A stretch of DNA of 64,000 nt from Sulfurimonas sp. Its GTDB lineage: Bacteria; Campylobacterota; Campylobacteria; Campylobacterales; Sulfurimonadaceae. How positions within the stretch are numbered: position 1 is the stretch's first letter; the number at the start of each line of letters is the position of its first letter. Positions 21,260-30,211 of this stretch are shown here, in pieces. The notes under the pieces are model-generated. The model had not been told where the DNA came from and did no database searches. It saw nothing but the letters and a program-made list of their open reading frames with translations. The stretch lies in the NCBI RefSeq assembly GCF_014859695.1, contig NZ_JACUTS010000004.1, positions 1 through 64,000 of the forward strand, in the 5' to 3' direction. Position numbers and translations under genes: made by a program.

Positions 21260-22498
21260 TTAGCGGTCTACCTCTCCAAATACGATATTAGTCGTACCGA
21301 TAATCGAAACAACATCTGGAATATAGTGACCCGGCAGAAGGTCTGTTAAAATCCCCGTGTGCCAGAATGAGGGCGCGCGAAGTTTTAGTCTGTACGGGTA
21401 CGGTCCGCCTTGAGAGTTGATGAAAAAACCAAGTTCTCCTTTTGGGGACTCGGTTGCCACATAAACCTCTCCAACAGGAGGTCTCATGCCTTGTGTGACA
21501 AGAACAAAGTGCTGCATCAAAGAGTAGTTTTGCGTCATGATGTCAAGCTTTGGAGCAGAGACATATTTCGGCGCATGAGCCATTAGCTCAGTCTGTCCCT
21601 CTTTTACCGTCTTCTCATACATGTCGATTGTCTGGTAAAGAATCTTTGCAGACTCTCTCATCTCTTCCATGTACATTCTATATCTTGCAAAGTTGTCGCC
21701 TTTGTCTGAGTAAGGAACTCTGAACTCTACTTCATCGTAAAGCTCATACGGCTCCTCTTTACGGATATCCCAAGCAACGCCTGACGCTCTAAGCATAGGA
21801 CCTGAACAACCCCATGAAAGAGCCATCTCTTTTGAGATTGTTCCCACCTCTTCCATTCTCATAAGCCAGATACGGTTAGTATCAAGAAGATCTTCATAAT
21901 CTTTGATATTTGCAGGAAGCTTATCCAAAAATGTTCTTAGCTGAGTTATAAAACTCTCTTGAATATCCAAAGGAACCCCGCCGATACGGATAGCCGCATG
22001 CGTAAGTCTCGCGCCACAATACCCCTCGATGATGTCCATAAGATACTCTCTCTCGCGGAAAGCAAAAAGAAAAACAGTCATAGCACCGATATCAAGAGCC
22101 GTAGTTGCCAGCCAGAAAAGGTGTGACATGATACGGTTAATCTCAAGAAGCATCATACGGATAACTTTTGCACGGCGAGGCACTTCAAGACCTATAAGTC
22201 TCTCAACTGCCAGAGCAAATCCGTAATTGTTTGAAGATGATGCGATGTAATCCATACGGTCGGTTGTAGGCATAAACTCGTTATAGATCATATTTTCAGC
22301 CATCTTCTCCATACCGCGGTGAAGATACCCTATATCCGGATGAGCTTTTACTATCATCTCTTGTTGAAGATGGAGCATTAAACGTAACTGTCCGTGAGCA
22401 GAGGGATGCTGAGGACCGAAGTTTAAAATCATCTCATTGTCTTCTCTATCAAACGTGATATTTTCAAAAAATGGGCTTAATCTGTTTTTTACTTGCAT
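21260..22498 (-). CDS. nuoD: NADH-quinone oxidoreductase subunit D (49-kDa type)
   Basis: 412 aa. Contains the NuoD signatures [15 protein letters not shown] near the N-terminus, the [11 protein letters not shown] helix, and the C-terminal [21 protein letters not shown] and IVFGEVDR. It forms the quinone-binding chamber with NuoB. Separate from nuoC, unlike the fused NuoCD of enterobacteria. It lies 8 bp after nuoC. Confidence 0.97.
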   Translation of the reverse strand: MQVKNRLSPFFENITFDREDNEMILNFGPQHPSAHGQLRLMLHLQQEMIVKAHPDIGYLHRGMEKMAENMIYNEFMPTTDRMDYIASSSNNYGFALAVERLIGLEVPRRAKVIRMMLLEINRIMSHLFWLATTALDIGAMTVFLFAFREREYLMDIIEGYCGARLTHAAIRIGGVPLDIQESFITQLRTFLDKLPANIKDYEDLLDTNRIWLMRMEEVGTISKEMALSWGCSGPMLRASGVAWDIRKEEPYELYDEVEFRVPYSDKGDNFARYRMYMEEMRESAKILYQTIDMYEKTVKEGQTELMAHAPKYVSAPKLDIMTQNYSLMQHFVLVTQGMRPPVGEVYVATESPKGELGFFINSQGGPYPYRLKLRAPSFWHTGILTDLLPGHYIPDVVSIIGTTNIVFGEVDR

Positions 22499-22506
22499 GG
22501 TACTCC

Positions 22507-23313
22507 CTATCTTTGAGGGTCGTCAATAACGACCGAATCTTTTTTATCGAATTTTTTAATCATGAAAACACCACCCTCTTCTTGATAGTTCTGCTCATTT
22601 TTAGGCTCATTACCAGTGATTTTGGTTCCCTTAGGCACTTCATGTCCAAGACGTGCAAATCTCTCGCTGTCGTAGCGGTCAACTTTTGCAGTATCTCGAA
22701 GTTCAGGCCCGATAATATCGCGTGCCTCTTTGCCGTAAATCTTGTCAACTTCATACCACGCAGCAAACTCATCGCCTTGCAATGGATATGTTTTTAGAAG
22801 CGGATGTCCCTGCCAATCGTAAGGCATAAGAATTCTTTTCATAAACGGATGTCCGTTTGCTTCGATGCCGAACATGTCAAACATCTCACGCTCAGACCAG
22901 TCAGCAGAGCGGAAAAGTTTCTCTACAGAGTTTACAGCCTCGCCTTTGTTGATAAACATTTTAATGCGCAGACGCTTGCGTTTGTTCATGCTTAGCATCT
23001 GGTAAAAAATCTCAAAACCGCCACTCTTTGCAAGCCAGTCAATCGCGCTCATCTCGCTTAGCTGCGTATATTCACATCTGTCTCTTAAGAGTTCTAAAAC
23101 TTTATAGTTATCCTCTGGCTTGATGAAAACAACCATCTGACCTACTTGTATATATGCGTCAAGAACTTCTACTTTTGCTTTTATAGCCTCTAAATCATGA
23201 GCAAACACCTCATCATCTTCAACAGAAAATTTCGGCACTTGAGGTGACACATAAAATCTGTCCGTGTAGTACGCTTTTTTCTGTACATCGTCTTTAGGTT
23301 TATAAGCTCTCAT
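22507..23313 (-). CDS. nuoC: NADH-quinone oxidoreductase subunit C (30-kDa type)
   Basis: 268 aa. The core 30-kDa domain includes [19 protein letters not shown] and [20 protein letters not shown]. It is longer than minimal NuoC because of an N-terminal ~30-residue extension and a polar C-terminal tail (~215-268), as commonly seen in Campylobacterota. The start overlaps the nuoB stop (TAATG). Confidence 0.96.
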   Translation of the reverse strand: MRAYKPKDDVQKKAYYTDRFYVSPQVPKFSVEDDEVFAHDLEAIKAKVEVLDAYIQVGQMVVFIKPEDNYKVLELLRDRCEYTQLSEMSAIDWLAKSGGFEIFYQMLSMNKRKRLRIKMFINKGEAVNSVEKLFRSADWSEREMFDMFGIEANGHPFMKRILMPYDWQGHPLLKTYPLQGDEFAAWYEVDKIYGKEARDIIGPELRDTAKVDRYDSERFARLGHEVPKGTKITGNEPKNEQNYQEEGGVFMIKKFDKKDSVVIDDPQR

Positions 23314-23822
23314 TACATCAACCTTTTAGCTTTTTGCGCTCTTGAAGCATGGTTCGCACGAATCTTTTTTTGTAGTAGCATAACACCGTACTGAAGCGTC
23401 TCAGGACGAGGAGCACACCCTGGAAGATACAGATCAACAGGGATGATTCTATCCACTCCCTGAACCGTAGCGTAAGTGTTAAACATACCGCCCGTGTTTG
23501 CACATGAACCCATCGAGATAACCCATTTTGGCTCTGTCATCTGATCATAAAGTCTTTTTATAAACTCTGCATGTTTTTTTGTAAGCGTTCCTGCAACTAT
23601 CATAACGTCTGCCTGACGAGGAGAGGCTCTAAAGATTGTTCCAAATCTATCGAAGTCATATCTTGAAGCTCCACTTGCCATCATCTCGATACCGCAGCAA
23701 GCAAGACCGTAAGTAAGCGCCCAAATAGAGTTTGAACGTCCCCAGTTTACTATCTTGTCTATACTTGTTAGTGCAACCGGCAATCCGCCATTTTGCGTAT
23801 AATTTATTTTATGTTGTGCCAT
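23313..23822 (-). CDS. nuoB: NADH-quinone oxidoreductase subunit B (N2 cluster)
   Basis: 169 aa. LACCGIEMM with adjacent cysteines, plus [21 protein letters not shown] and LPGCAPRPE, supply the ligands of terminal cluster N2 that reduces quinone. Its start lies inside the nuoA 3' end (19-bp overlap). Normal length. Confidence 0.97.
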   Translation of the reverse strand: MAQHKINYTQNGGLPVALTSIDKIVNWGRSNSIWALTYGLACCGIEMMASGASRYDFDRFGTIFRASPRQADVMIVAGTLTKKHAEFIKRLYDQMTEPKWVISMGSCANTGGMFNTYATVQGVDRIIPVDLYLPGCAPRPETLQYGVMLLQKKIRANHASRAQKAKRLM

Positions 23823-24193
23823 TCAAGCGCTCCTTTTTTCCATGCATAAATAAAACCGATTGTTAAAAGCAGTATAAACATTAACATCTCGGCAAAACCA
23901 AACCATCCAAGCAGTTTAAAGTCAACCGCCCAAGGGAACATGAAGACTATCTCTACATCAAAAAGCAGAAAAAGCAGAGCAAAAAGATAGAACTGCGGAG
24001 AGATTCTGTTTGGCTGTTTTGTAATCTCAGGTCCACACTCATACACCGATAGTTTAATTTTTTCATTACTTTTAGCCGCTAATGCGCGACTTGCCAAACG
24101 TGCTATTACCGTCGTCGTTATAAATGCACCGAATGTCAGAAGAAAAAGTACAAACACCCCAAAATACGGATTTGAAGTCACTACATGCTCCAT
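23804..24193 (-). CDS. nuoA: NADH-quinone oxidoreductase subunit A
   Basis: 129 aa from [14 protein letters not shown], three membrane helices, with the conserved YECGPE and [12 protein letters not shown] segments. I start it at 24193 because AAAGGTAGGT precedes this ATG. The upstream ATG at 24232 used in the ORF track has no ribosome site. First gene of the 14-gene operon. Confidence 0.94.
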   Translation of the reverse strand: MEHVVTSNPYFGVFVLFLLTFGAFITTTVIARLASRALAAKSNEKIKLSVYECGPEITKQPNRISPQFYLFALLFLLFDVEIVFMFPWAVDFKLLGWFGFAEMLMFILLLTIGFIYAWKKGALEWHNIK

Positions 24194-24293
24194 ATAACCT
24201 ACCTTTGTTATTGTTATTGTTTTAAAACGCATAAAAACATAAGTCGTTTGACTTAAATATTTTCACTTATTTTTTGGAAAAACAGTTACGTGG

Positions 24294-24302
24294 ATTGTAG
24301 CA
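24294..24302 (-). promoter_or_regulatory. Candidate promoter (-10) for the nuo operon
   Basis: On the minus strand TGCTACAAT is an extended -10 box preceded by a T-rich stretch, the usual sigma-70 pattern in Campylobacterota, which often lack a -35. It lies about 100 bp upstream of the nuoA ATG, predicting a 5' leader of roughly 90 nt. The remaining gap up to 24521 shows no gene. Confidence 0.45.
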
Positions 24303-24504
24303 AAAAGAGTATTAAATAAAAGATTAAGAGGTTATTTGAAGTAGTTGCTGTTACTAAACACTACATGTTTTTTTGATTTTTTATTACTCTTGTGTAAAGC
24401 CGAAACACACATTTATGCCACTGTGGGAGAATCTCTACTTTTTATCATTTTACCTATCAACGGATTTTGAGAGATTCATTCACGGGGTGAGCAATATTTC
24501 TTCG

Positions 24505-24521
24505 CCCCCCCCCTTTTTTTT
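24505..24521. repeat. C9T8 homopolymer tract
   Basis: Nine C followed by eight T on the plus strand, immediately after the stop codon of the 202-aa gene (G9 downstream of A8 when read with that gene). Long G/C tracts in this phylum often vary in length. Here it is outside any reading frame, so it may only affect the 3' end or be a sequencing-sensitive site. Confidence 0.6.
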
Positions 24522-25130
24522 CTAATGGTTATCGTGCGATTTTTTTGAACCGTGGTCATGTCCGCCGCTGCCGGCTGCCATGTTGTGTATGCCCTCGACG
24601 AAATGGACGTACCTTACGTACGCTTCCACATAATCCCGACCCTCTTTGACACCCTCCTCTTTATGGGCATCTTTTTCTTTAGTCTCTTCAAAGCGCTTTT
24701 TGATGGCTGTTTCGACAGCTTGGGCTACTTTTTTGGCAAGAGCGTCAACCGAACCCGTTTCCAGTGCTTTGTCGGCCGCCGCTATTGCAGGTTCAACGTT
24801 GCCGGCAGGTTTAAGACCGGTATAAGGGGCGCCTTCTCCTGCGCGGTGAACACGCACAAGCGTTTCAAAGAAGTAACGGTCCGCCATCTCCTGCACATCT
24901 TCTCCTTTGGTGCGAACTTTCAGGGCACCGTTAAAAGCATGGGTAATTTCATTCTCCTGATGGGCATCTTTGACCCATTTTAAGACTGGAGTAATATCCT
25001 TTTTCTCTAGAGCAATCCTTGCATCGTTGAGAACAGGACCGTCTAACGTATCGCAGTGGGCGAAGGCATTGCCTGAGAATGCTACGGCAAGCAGAGGGAT
25101 AAAACCTTTTTTAATATATTTTTTTAACAT
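24522..25130 (-). CDS. Exported DUF6448-like protein with His-rich tail
   Basis: 202 aa. Signal peptide MLKKYIKKGFIPLLAVAFSG..AFA followed by a mature protein beginning HCDTLDGPVLNDAR. It is helical and charged, and ends in a histidine-rich tail (GGHDHGSKKSHDNH) that may bind metal. The HCDTLDGPV start of the mature region is characteristic of the DUF6448 family, whose function is unknown. Monocistronic. Confidence 0.75.
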   Translation of the reverse strand: MLKKYIKKGFIPLLAVAFSGNAFAHCDTLDGPVLNDARIALEKKDITPVLKWVKDAHQENEITHAFNGALKVRTKGEDVQEMADRYFFETLVRVHRAGEGAPYTGLKPAGNVEPAIAAADKALETGSVDALAKKVAQAVETAIKKRFEETKEKDAHKEEGVKEGRDYVEAYVRYVHFVEGIHNMAAGSGGHDHGSKKSHDNH

Positions 25131-25309
25131 GTGATTCCTTTTTAATTTTGTTATGGGAGAGTTTATTGCAGATAAGTTAATAGGTTATTGATTAGTGTTT
25201 AAAACAAAAATAAAATTGTTTCAGATTGCGTCAAAATCGGAACAGTTTAAAAGCAAAAACGAAGAGTCTGCAACATAAAGTCGCCATTTATCGCTTACCT
25301 ATGCATGGC

Positions 25310-25477
25310 TTAGTATAAAATCTTATCCTCTTTCGCGCTCCACACTTTAAAAGGCTCTAAACACTCCTCTCTGTCTATATTTTTAAACTCCAAAACTTCT
25401 TTTTCGTAAAACTTTTGGTCTCTAAAGCCTATCGCATCGGCGTCTTTGCTTGTTGCGCCATAATGTTGTTCATGTTA
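25310..25477 (-). pseudogene. Fossil 3' end of a guanine-deaminase-like gene
   Basis: On the minus strand the frame reads HYGATSKDADAIGFRD and continues to WSAKEDKILY and TAA. Over 50 residues it is identical at 40 positions to the C-terminus of the intact deaminase at 29335-29778. Upstream the frame is closed by a stop at once, so the catalytic HAE and PCPMC part is missing. The differences include many third-position changes, so it derives from a diverged homologue, not from a recent copy. Confidence 0.85.
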
Positions 25478-25498
25478 TTTACTCTATCTTGTTTGTTT

Positions 25499-26320
25499 TT
25501 AAAATCTATACTTTAACTCTACACCGACCTCTTTGGTTGTATTTTTAGGTTCAGATTGTTCATATAATGTATATGTATACATACCGTCATAGTAATAGTT
25601 TTTTTCAGAATCTTCTATCTTCCAGTAGTTAAAAAAAGCGCCTATAGACCAACTCTGCTGCTCATAAGCAGAGTTTATTCGAAAACCGTAGCCGCTTTTT
25701 TGCTCATTTACGGGGTCTCCAAATACAATTGCTTGCCATGGACCTACATCCGAAAGATAGCTTTTTTGCTCACCCCATGCAAAATAGTCATACTCAATAT
25801 TTGTTGAGATGCGAGCATCTTTGCCGACTTTAAAACGGTGATTAACCCCGATTGGAATATAGAGATAGTGGCTTGTTCGGCGGTATCCTCCGCTTCCAAG
25901 GTCTCTTAAATCATTCTCTAATACACGGTATCCGACACCTATATATGAGCCTAAAAGGAAACCGTCTACAATTTTTTCGTTAGCCACAACAAGACGCATT
26001 TCATACAAGTCATCTGGAACATCAGCCACTCCGGAAGCGCTTTTGTACTCTACGTCTCCCGTTGCATAACGAAATTCGCCTTTAAGATAATACGCATCAG
26101 CAAGGGTTTTAGTCGCTGAGGCAGAAAATCCATACTTTGTGCCTTTGTTAGACATAAAAAAAGCGCCCTCTACCTCTTCTTCGTACTCATAGAGGTATGA
26201 CTGCACCCCAATTTCAAACGAGTCAACAGTTTTAAGAGAGAAGTTTCTCTCAGATGTATCTGCTTCAGCCAAACTAATAATCAAAAAACAAAATAACGAT
26301 ACTGCTATACTTTTTTTCAT
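25499..26320 (-). CDS. Outer-membrane beta-barrel protein
   Basis: 273 aa. Signal peptide MKKSIAVSLFCFLIISLAEA, then alternating aromatic/hydrophobic strands and the C-terminal motif ELKYRF with a final Phe, typical of barrels inserted by BAM. The protein has many tyrosines and no recognised family signature. It sits exactly between the fossil 3' end of an AAA+ gene (upstream) and a fossil deaminase 3' end (downstream), where the intact locus has a CbiX-like gene. This suggests it arrived with, or was inserted into, a second copy of that locus. Substrate unknown. Confidence 0.75.
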   Translation of the reverse strand: MKKSIAVSLFCFLIISLAEADTSERNFSLKTVDSFEIGVQSYLYEYEEEVEGAFFMSNKGTKYGFSASATKTLADAYYLKGEFRYATGDVEYKSASGVADVPDDLYEMRLVVANEKIVDGFLLGSYIGVGYRVLENDLRDLGSGGYRRTSHYLYIPIGVNHRFKVGKDARISTNIEYDYFAWGEQKSYLSDVGPWQAIVFGDPVNEQKSGYGFRINSAYEQQSWSIGAFFNYWKIEDSEKNYYYDGMYTYTLYEQSEPKNTTKEVGVELKYRF

Positions 26321-26370
26321 TAATCTCTCCCAGCTTAATTTTTAACATAATATCATAAGATTACAGAAAG

Positions 26371-26457
26371 TTACTTATTTAAAAATCCCATCAGCTTCTC
26401 ACTGTCAAAACTTGCATCTTTCTCTTTTTTAATCTCTTGCTCAAAATCTTCTGTAGA
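26371..26457 (-). pseudogene. Fossil 3' end of an AAA+ ATPase gene
   Basis: The minus strand reads TEDFEQEIKKEKDASFDSEK, then LMGFLNK and TAA. From DFE on, 22 of 25 residues match the C-terminus of the intact AAA+ ATPase at 30212-31948. The upstream part is absent and the frame is closed by a TAA. Together with the deaminase fossil it keeps the gene order of the intact locus. Confidence 0.85.
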
Positions 26458-26504
26458 AAGCTGTAGTTAAGAAAAATATCAAAAGAGAGTTAGCAATTTT
26501 TGGA

Positions 26505-26534
26505 TTGACTCAAGTTCTATAACTAGTCTATAAT
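26505..26534 (+). promoter_or_regulatory. Sigma-70 promoter of the PPOX gene
   Basis: TTGACT and TATAAT separated by 18 bp, about 33 bp before the start codon; AAAGGG forms the ribosome site. The spacer includes ATAACTAGTCTATAAT, partly palindromic around ACTAGT, which could be an operator. Confidence 0.65.
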
Positions 26535-26567
26535 AGTGCTAGATTTATATATTTAAAAAGGGCAAAC

Positions 26568-27041
26568 ATGCGACATAGAACTAAAACACACCTCTTAAGC
26601 AAAGAGCAGATAGAAGAGCTGTTTTTGAGAGCTGAAGTTGGACGACTTGGGACTTTTTCTCAAGATGCTTTTCCATATATATTGCCTATGCATTTTGTAT
26701 ATTTTGAAGATAAAATATATATGCATGGCTTGCCAAAGGGCAAAAAAATTGACAATATTGCGTTTAACCCAAATGTCTGTTTTGAGATAGATGAAATGTT
26801 CTCTTTGTTGCATGAAGGTGTTGAAAACCCTTGTGATGTAAACACGGCATTCAATAGCATTATCGCTAAGGGCACGGCTTCAATTGTTACTGATTTTGAT
26901 GAGAAAAAAATCGCTTTATCTAAAATCGTAGAAAAATTTACACCACATTTGGCAGATAGAGAGATGCCTCTTAAGATGATAAATGCAACCGCTGTTATAA
27001 GAGTGGATATTTTAACATGTGTCGGAAGGTATTATAAATAA
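26568..27041 (+). CDS. Pyridoxamine 5'-phosphate oxidase-like flavin-binding protein
   Basis: 157 aa. A split-barrel fold of the NimA/PPOX-like family: RAEVGRLGTFSQDAFPYILP, FVYFEDKIYMHG, KGKKIDNIAFNPNVCFEID, FNSIIAKGTASIV. Such proteins bind FMN, F420 or haem and often act as small reductases; NimA members inactivate nitroimidazoles. Here the substrate is unknown. It has its own strong promoter and converges on the ada-like gene, sharing a hairpin with it. Confidence 0.8.
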   Translation: MRHRTKTHLLSKEQIEELFLRAEVGRLGTFSQDAFPYILPMHFVYFEDKIYMHGLPKGKKIDNIAFNPNVCFEIDEMFSLLHEGVENPCDVNTAFNSIIAKGTASIVTDFDEKKIALSKIVEKFTPHLADREMPLKMINATAVIRVDILTCVGRYYK

Positions 27042-27060
27042 AGGGGAAATTTCTCCCCTT
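27041..27060. terminator. Hairpin between convergent genes
   Basis: AAGGGGAAATTTCTCCCCTT is a near-perfect 20-base inverted repeat in the 28-bp gap between two convergent genes. The T-rich sequence after it on the minus strand makes it a plausible terminator for the ada-like gene. On the plus strand no clear T-run follows. Confidence 0.5.
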
Positions 27061-27069
27061 AAAAGTGAT

Positions 27070-27897
27070 CTATTTTTCTTTGTTTAAAGACTCATAAGCA
27101 ATCAGTATCTTTTTACGCTCAATTCCCCATCTATAACCGCTCATGGCTCCGCTTTTAGCTATAACTCTATGACATGGGATTAAGTATCCTATGTGGTTTC
27201 TTCCGATGGCACTTGCTACTGCTCTGGTTGCTTTTGGTTTATCTAGGAAGTTTGCTATATCTTGGTAGGTTGCGACTATCCCGTTTGGCAGATTTAAAAG
27301 AGCCCTCCAGACATTTATCTGAAGATTTGTTCCCTTTACAAATAGGGAGTATTTTTTATTTTTTATGAAGATATTCTCTAAGTACTCATTTGCGGCTTTT
27401 TCATCGAAACAAAGATTTGCATTTTCCCAAAGTTCTTTAAATCTGTTGAAAATTTCATTTTTATTATTATCAATAAAACCCAAATAACAGATGCCTTTGT
27501 CCGTAAATCCTATCAAAGCCTCTCCAAAAGAAGTTTCTCCGAATCCGTAAGTTATTAAAACATCTCTGCCCTTTTCTCTCCACTCTTTTGGAGTTACCCC
27601 GATTAGGTTTACAAAAAGTTCATGCAGTCTGCTTGAGCTTGAGAGCCCCATATCTAAACTGCTCTCAAGTATGGATTTAGACTCTTTTATATGCTCTTTT
27701 GCATAGTTTAGTGTCACGCTGTGTAAAAACTGCATAGGAGTAACGCCTACATACTCTTTAAATACTCTTATGAAGTGGTATTTGCTCATGCCGATATTTT
27801 TAGCGACTTCATCAATTGAAGGGTGCTCTTTGAAATTCTCATCAATATATTTGATTGCTTTTTCTATCTGTATATAGTTGCTGTTAAAAGTATGCAT
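27070..27897 (-). CDS. AraC-type regulator fused to O6-methylguanine-DNA methyltransferase (Ada-like)
   Basis: 275 aa. Residues ~5-105 form an AraC helix-turn-helix pair (IDEVAKNIGMSKYHFIRVFK, VTPMQFLHSVTL). The C-terminal ~85 residues are an Ogt/Ada methyltransferase with the active-site PCHRV and the upstream ASAIGRN helix. It lacks the N-terminal zinc/phosphotriester domain of full Ada, so it can repair O6-methylguanine but lacks the usual methyl-phosphotriester sensor. This short arrangement is known in other bacteria. Confidence 0.88.
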   Translation of the reverse strand: MHTFNSNYIQIEKAIKYIDENFKEHPSIDEVAKNIGMSKYHFIRVFKEYVGVTPMQFLHSVTLNYAKEHIKESKSILESSLDMGLSSSSRLHELFVNLIGVTPKEWREKGRDVLITYGFGETSFGEALIGFTDKGICYLGFIDNNKNEIFNRFKELWENANLCFDEKAANEYLENIFIKNKKYSLFVKGTNLQINVWRALLNLPNGIVATYQDIANFLDKPKATRAVASAIGRNHIGYLIPCHRVIAKSGAMSGYRWGIERKKILIAYESLNKEK

Positions 27898-27923
27898 CGC
27901 CTCTCCAAACTCTCAAAAAAACC

Positions 27924-29186
27924 TTAGTAAGTAGATTGATTGTAAATTACAAAATTCCCAGCTAACTCTTCTAACTCTTTGTTTATTTTAGCATGGAGAA
28001 CTTTATCTTCAATATTATCTAAAACATCGCAGATTTTATTTGCGATAAACTCAAACTCTTTTTCTTTCATGCCTCTTGCCGTTAATGCAGGGCTTCCTAT
28101 TCTGATACCCGAGGTTATAAACGGTGTTCTCTTCTCTCCCGGAACTGTGTTTTTATTTACAGTTATTCCCGCATCTGCTAAAGCTGTATCTGCATCTTTA
28201 CCAGAGAAAGGTTTGTCTAAAAATGAGACCAAAACAAGATGATTATCCGTTCCACCCGAAACAAGTTCAAATCCTCTCTCAAGCAGTACTCTCTCGAGCA
28301 CTTTAGCATTTGCCTTTACCTGTTTTGCGTACTCTTTCCATGATGAATCTAGCACCTCTTTAAATGCAACTGCCTTCGCAGCTATAACGTGGACAAGCGG
28401 TCCGCCTTGAGTTCCGGGGAAAATGGCTGAGTTGATTTTTTTAGCAATCTCCTCATCATTTGTCATAATCACGCCGCCTCTTGGACCTCTTAGAGTTTTA
28501 TGTGTAGTAGTTGTTACAACATCTGCATAAGGGAATGGGCTCATATGTTCCTTAGCAGCAACAAGACCTGCAACGTGCGCAATATCGGCAAATAAAATAG
28601 CACCGACCTCGTCGGCTATCTCTTTAAATTTCTTAAAGTCTATCTCTCTTGCGTATGCGCTAGCACCGCAAACTATGATTTTTGGTTGAGTTATTTTTGC
28701 AATTTCTAAAACTTTATCATAATTGATTCTTCCATCAAGTTCTACGCCATAATAAAATGCAGAATAGTTTTTACCTGAAAAAGATGGTTTGCTTCCATGA
28801 GTTAAATGTCCGCCATCAGAGAGATTCATACCTAAAATTCTATCTCCTGCTTGAAGGAGTGCCGCATAAACAGCAGCATTTGCTTGACTTCCTGAGTGAG
28901 GCTGAACATTGGCATAAGCACAGCCAAAGATTTTACAAACCCTATCAATCGCCAACTGCTCAACAGCGTCAGCTTCCTCACAACCGCTATAGTATCTTTT
29001 ATATGGATACCCTTCCGCATATTTGTTAGTAAAAACACTTCCCATAGCCTGCATAACGGCTGGGCTTGTAAAGTTCTCACTAGCAATCATCTCTAAGTGA
29101 TTGGTTTGTCTCTTTAGCTCTTTTTCAATAATTGAAAAAACTTCACTGTCTGCAACTTCCAAGCTTGCATTTGATATAAAACTCAT
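27924..29186 (-). CDS. glyA: Serine hydroxymethyltransferase
   Basis: 420 aa from [15 protein letters not shown], which is preceded by GGAGAAAAAGG. The track start 19 codons earlier is not supported. PLP enzyme converting serine and tetrahydrofolate to glycine and methylene-THF. Signatures: [29 protein letters not shown], the PLP-lysine motif [16 protein letters not shown], and [17 protein letters not shown]. Full length for the family. Confidence 0.97.
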   Translation of the reverse strand: MSFISNASLEVADSEVFSIIEKELKRQTNHLEMIASENFTSPAVMQAMGSVFTNKYAEGYPYKRYYSGCEEADAVEQLAIDRVCKIFGCAYANVQPHSGSQANAAVYAALLQAGDRILGMNLSDGGHLTHGSKPSFSGKNYSAFYYGVELDGRINYDKVLEIAKITQPKIIVCGASAYAREIDFKKFKEIADEVGAILFADIAHVAGLVAAKEHMSPFPYADVVTTTTHKTLRGPRGGVIMTNDEEIAKKINSAIFPGTQGGPLVHVIAAKAVAFKEVLDSSWKEYAKQVKANAKVLERVLLERGFELVSGGTDNHLVLVSFLDKPFSGKDADTALADAGITVNKNTVPGEKRTPFITSGIRIGSPALTARGMKEKEFEFIANKICDVLDNIEDKVLHAKINKELEELAGNFVIYNQSTY

Positions 29187-29334
29187 CCTTTTTCTCCAAT
29201 CTTTTATTTTTAAAAGAATAACCGAATCAAAAAGATTTAACAATCCAAAAATTGCTATCTTTGGTTTATCTTTAATAAAAGCTTTTTAAAAATAGGGTGT
29301 TGATTATGAGTATTGAAAAACTATTATTGAACTA

Positions 29335-29778
29335 TTAGTAGAGTATTTTATCCCTTTTTGCACTCCATGCTTCAAATGGTTTCAAGCACTCTTCTCTGTC
29401 AATATTTTTTAACTCCAAAAACTCTTTTTCATAGAACTCTTTATCCCTAAAACCAATAGCATCCACATCGTCACTTGTTGCTCCGTAGTAAACTGTTTTA
29501 ATATTTGCCCATCTTATCGCTCCCATACACATAGGGCACGGCATGCATGTAATATAAATTTCGCATCCGCTTAAATCAAAAGTTTGGAGTTTTTTGGAAG
29601 CTTTTTTAATTGCATTTATCTCGGCATGTAAAGTCGGGTCATTTTGTTTTATAACTTCATTATGAGCTTTTGAAATAATTTTGCCCTCTTTTACTATTAC
29701 GGCTCCAAAAGGTCCGCCGTGGTTTTGTTCTACACCCTTAAATGCCTCTTTTACGGCTTGACGCATAAATTTTTTCAT
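29335..29778 (-). CDS. Guanine-deaminase-like nucleoside/base deaminase
   Basis: 147 aa from MKKFMRQAVKEAF, just after the stop of the CbiX-like gene; the ORF-track start lies inside that gene. Zinc-dependent cytidine-deaminase-like fold with HAEINAIKKA (proton-shuttling Glu) and PCPMCMGAIRWANI (zinc ligands). NHGGPFGAVIVKEG and the C-terminal YGATSDDVDAIGFRD...W tail are typical of GuaD more than of tRNA adenosine deaminase TadA. Likely guanine to xanthine. A fossil second copy of its 3' end lies at 25.3 kb. Confidence 0.85.
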   Translation of the reverse strand: MKKFMRQAVKEAFKGVEQNHGGPFGAVIVKEGKIISKAHNEVIKQNDPTLHAEINAIKKASKKLQTFDLSGCEIYITCMPCPMCMGAIRWANIKTVYYGATSDDVDAIGFRDKEFYEKEFLELKNIDREECLKPFEAWSAKRDKILY

Positions 29779-29779
29779 G

Positions 29780-30133
29780 CTATCTACCGGATAAAAAAAT
29801 ATCTTCAATCAACTTTACATATCCGCTGTTTGCCCCAATATGCTCTAAAACAGTAATCTCAATCTTATATTTTTTACTGCATACTTCACTAAGAGAGGGA
29901 ATATCTTCTTTTACATGCTTTCCCGGAGCCAAAAAAAGAGGTAAAACTTTTATGGAGGTTGCACCGGCTTTTTTGAGAAGTTTTACGGCATTTTCAAAAT
30001 CAGGCTCAGCTAATTCCAAAAAGGCCAACTCTATGTTTTGAATATTTTTTCTAAGCTCTTCTAAAACATTAAAACTTTCTTCATTTGAAGCTTTTACTTT
30101 ACTTCCATGTGAAAGAAGTATATATCCATCCAT
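29780..30133 (-). CDS. CbiX/SirB-type sirohydrochlorin chelatase-like protein
   Basis: 117 aa. A single chelatase domain with GYILLSHGSKVKASNE at the N-terminus (metal-binding His in SHGS) and KVLPLFLAPGKHVKEDIP carrying the second conserved His. Short single-domain CbiX proteins insert Co or Fe into sirohydrochlorin for cobalamin or siroheme synthesis. Stop and next start (deaminase) nearly abut. No other tetrapyrrole genes are nearby. Confidence 0.85.
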   Translation of the reverse strand: MDGYILLSHGSKVKASNEESFNVLEELRKNIQNIELAFLELAEPDFENAVKLLKKAGATSIKVLPLFLAPGKHVKEDIPSLSEVCSKKYKIEITVLEHIGANSGYVKLIEDIFLSGR

Positions 30134-30211
30134 CTTCTCTTCTCCTCTACTGCTATATCTAACTGAGATAATTTTTCATTGACAACTCATCAATATAATT
30201 TTATAAAAATC

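Noticed and set aside
23804-24232. NuoA start at 24232 as given in the ORF track
   Set aside because: No ribosome site there; the ATG at 24193 has AAAGGTAGGT and gives the usual NuoA N-terminus.
24430-24500. GAATCTCT/AGAGATTC inverted repeat as nuo regulator site
   Set aside because: Short, with a long A/T-rich spacer, and over 120 bp upstream of the predicted -10; no support beyond chance.
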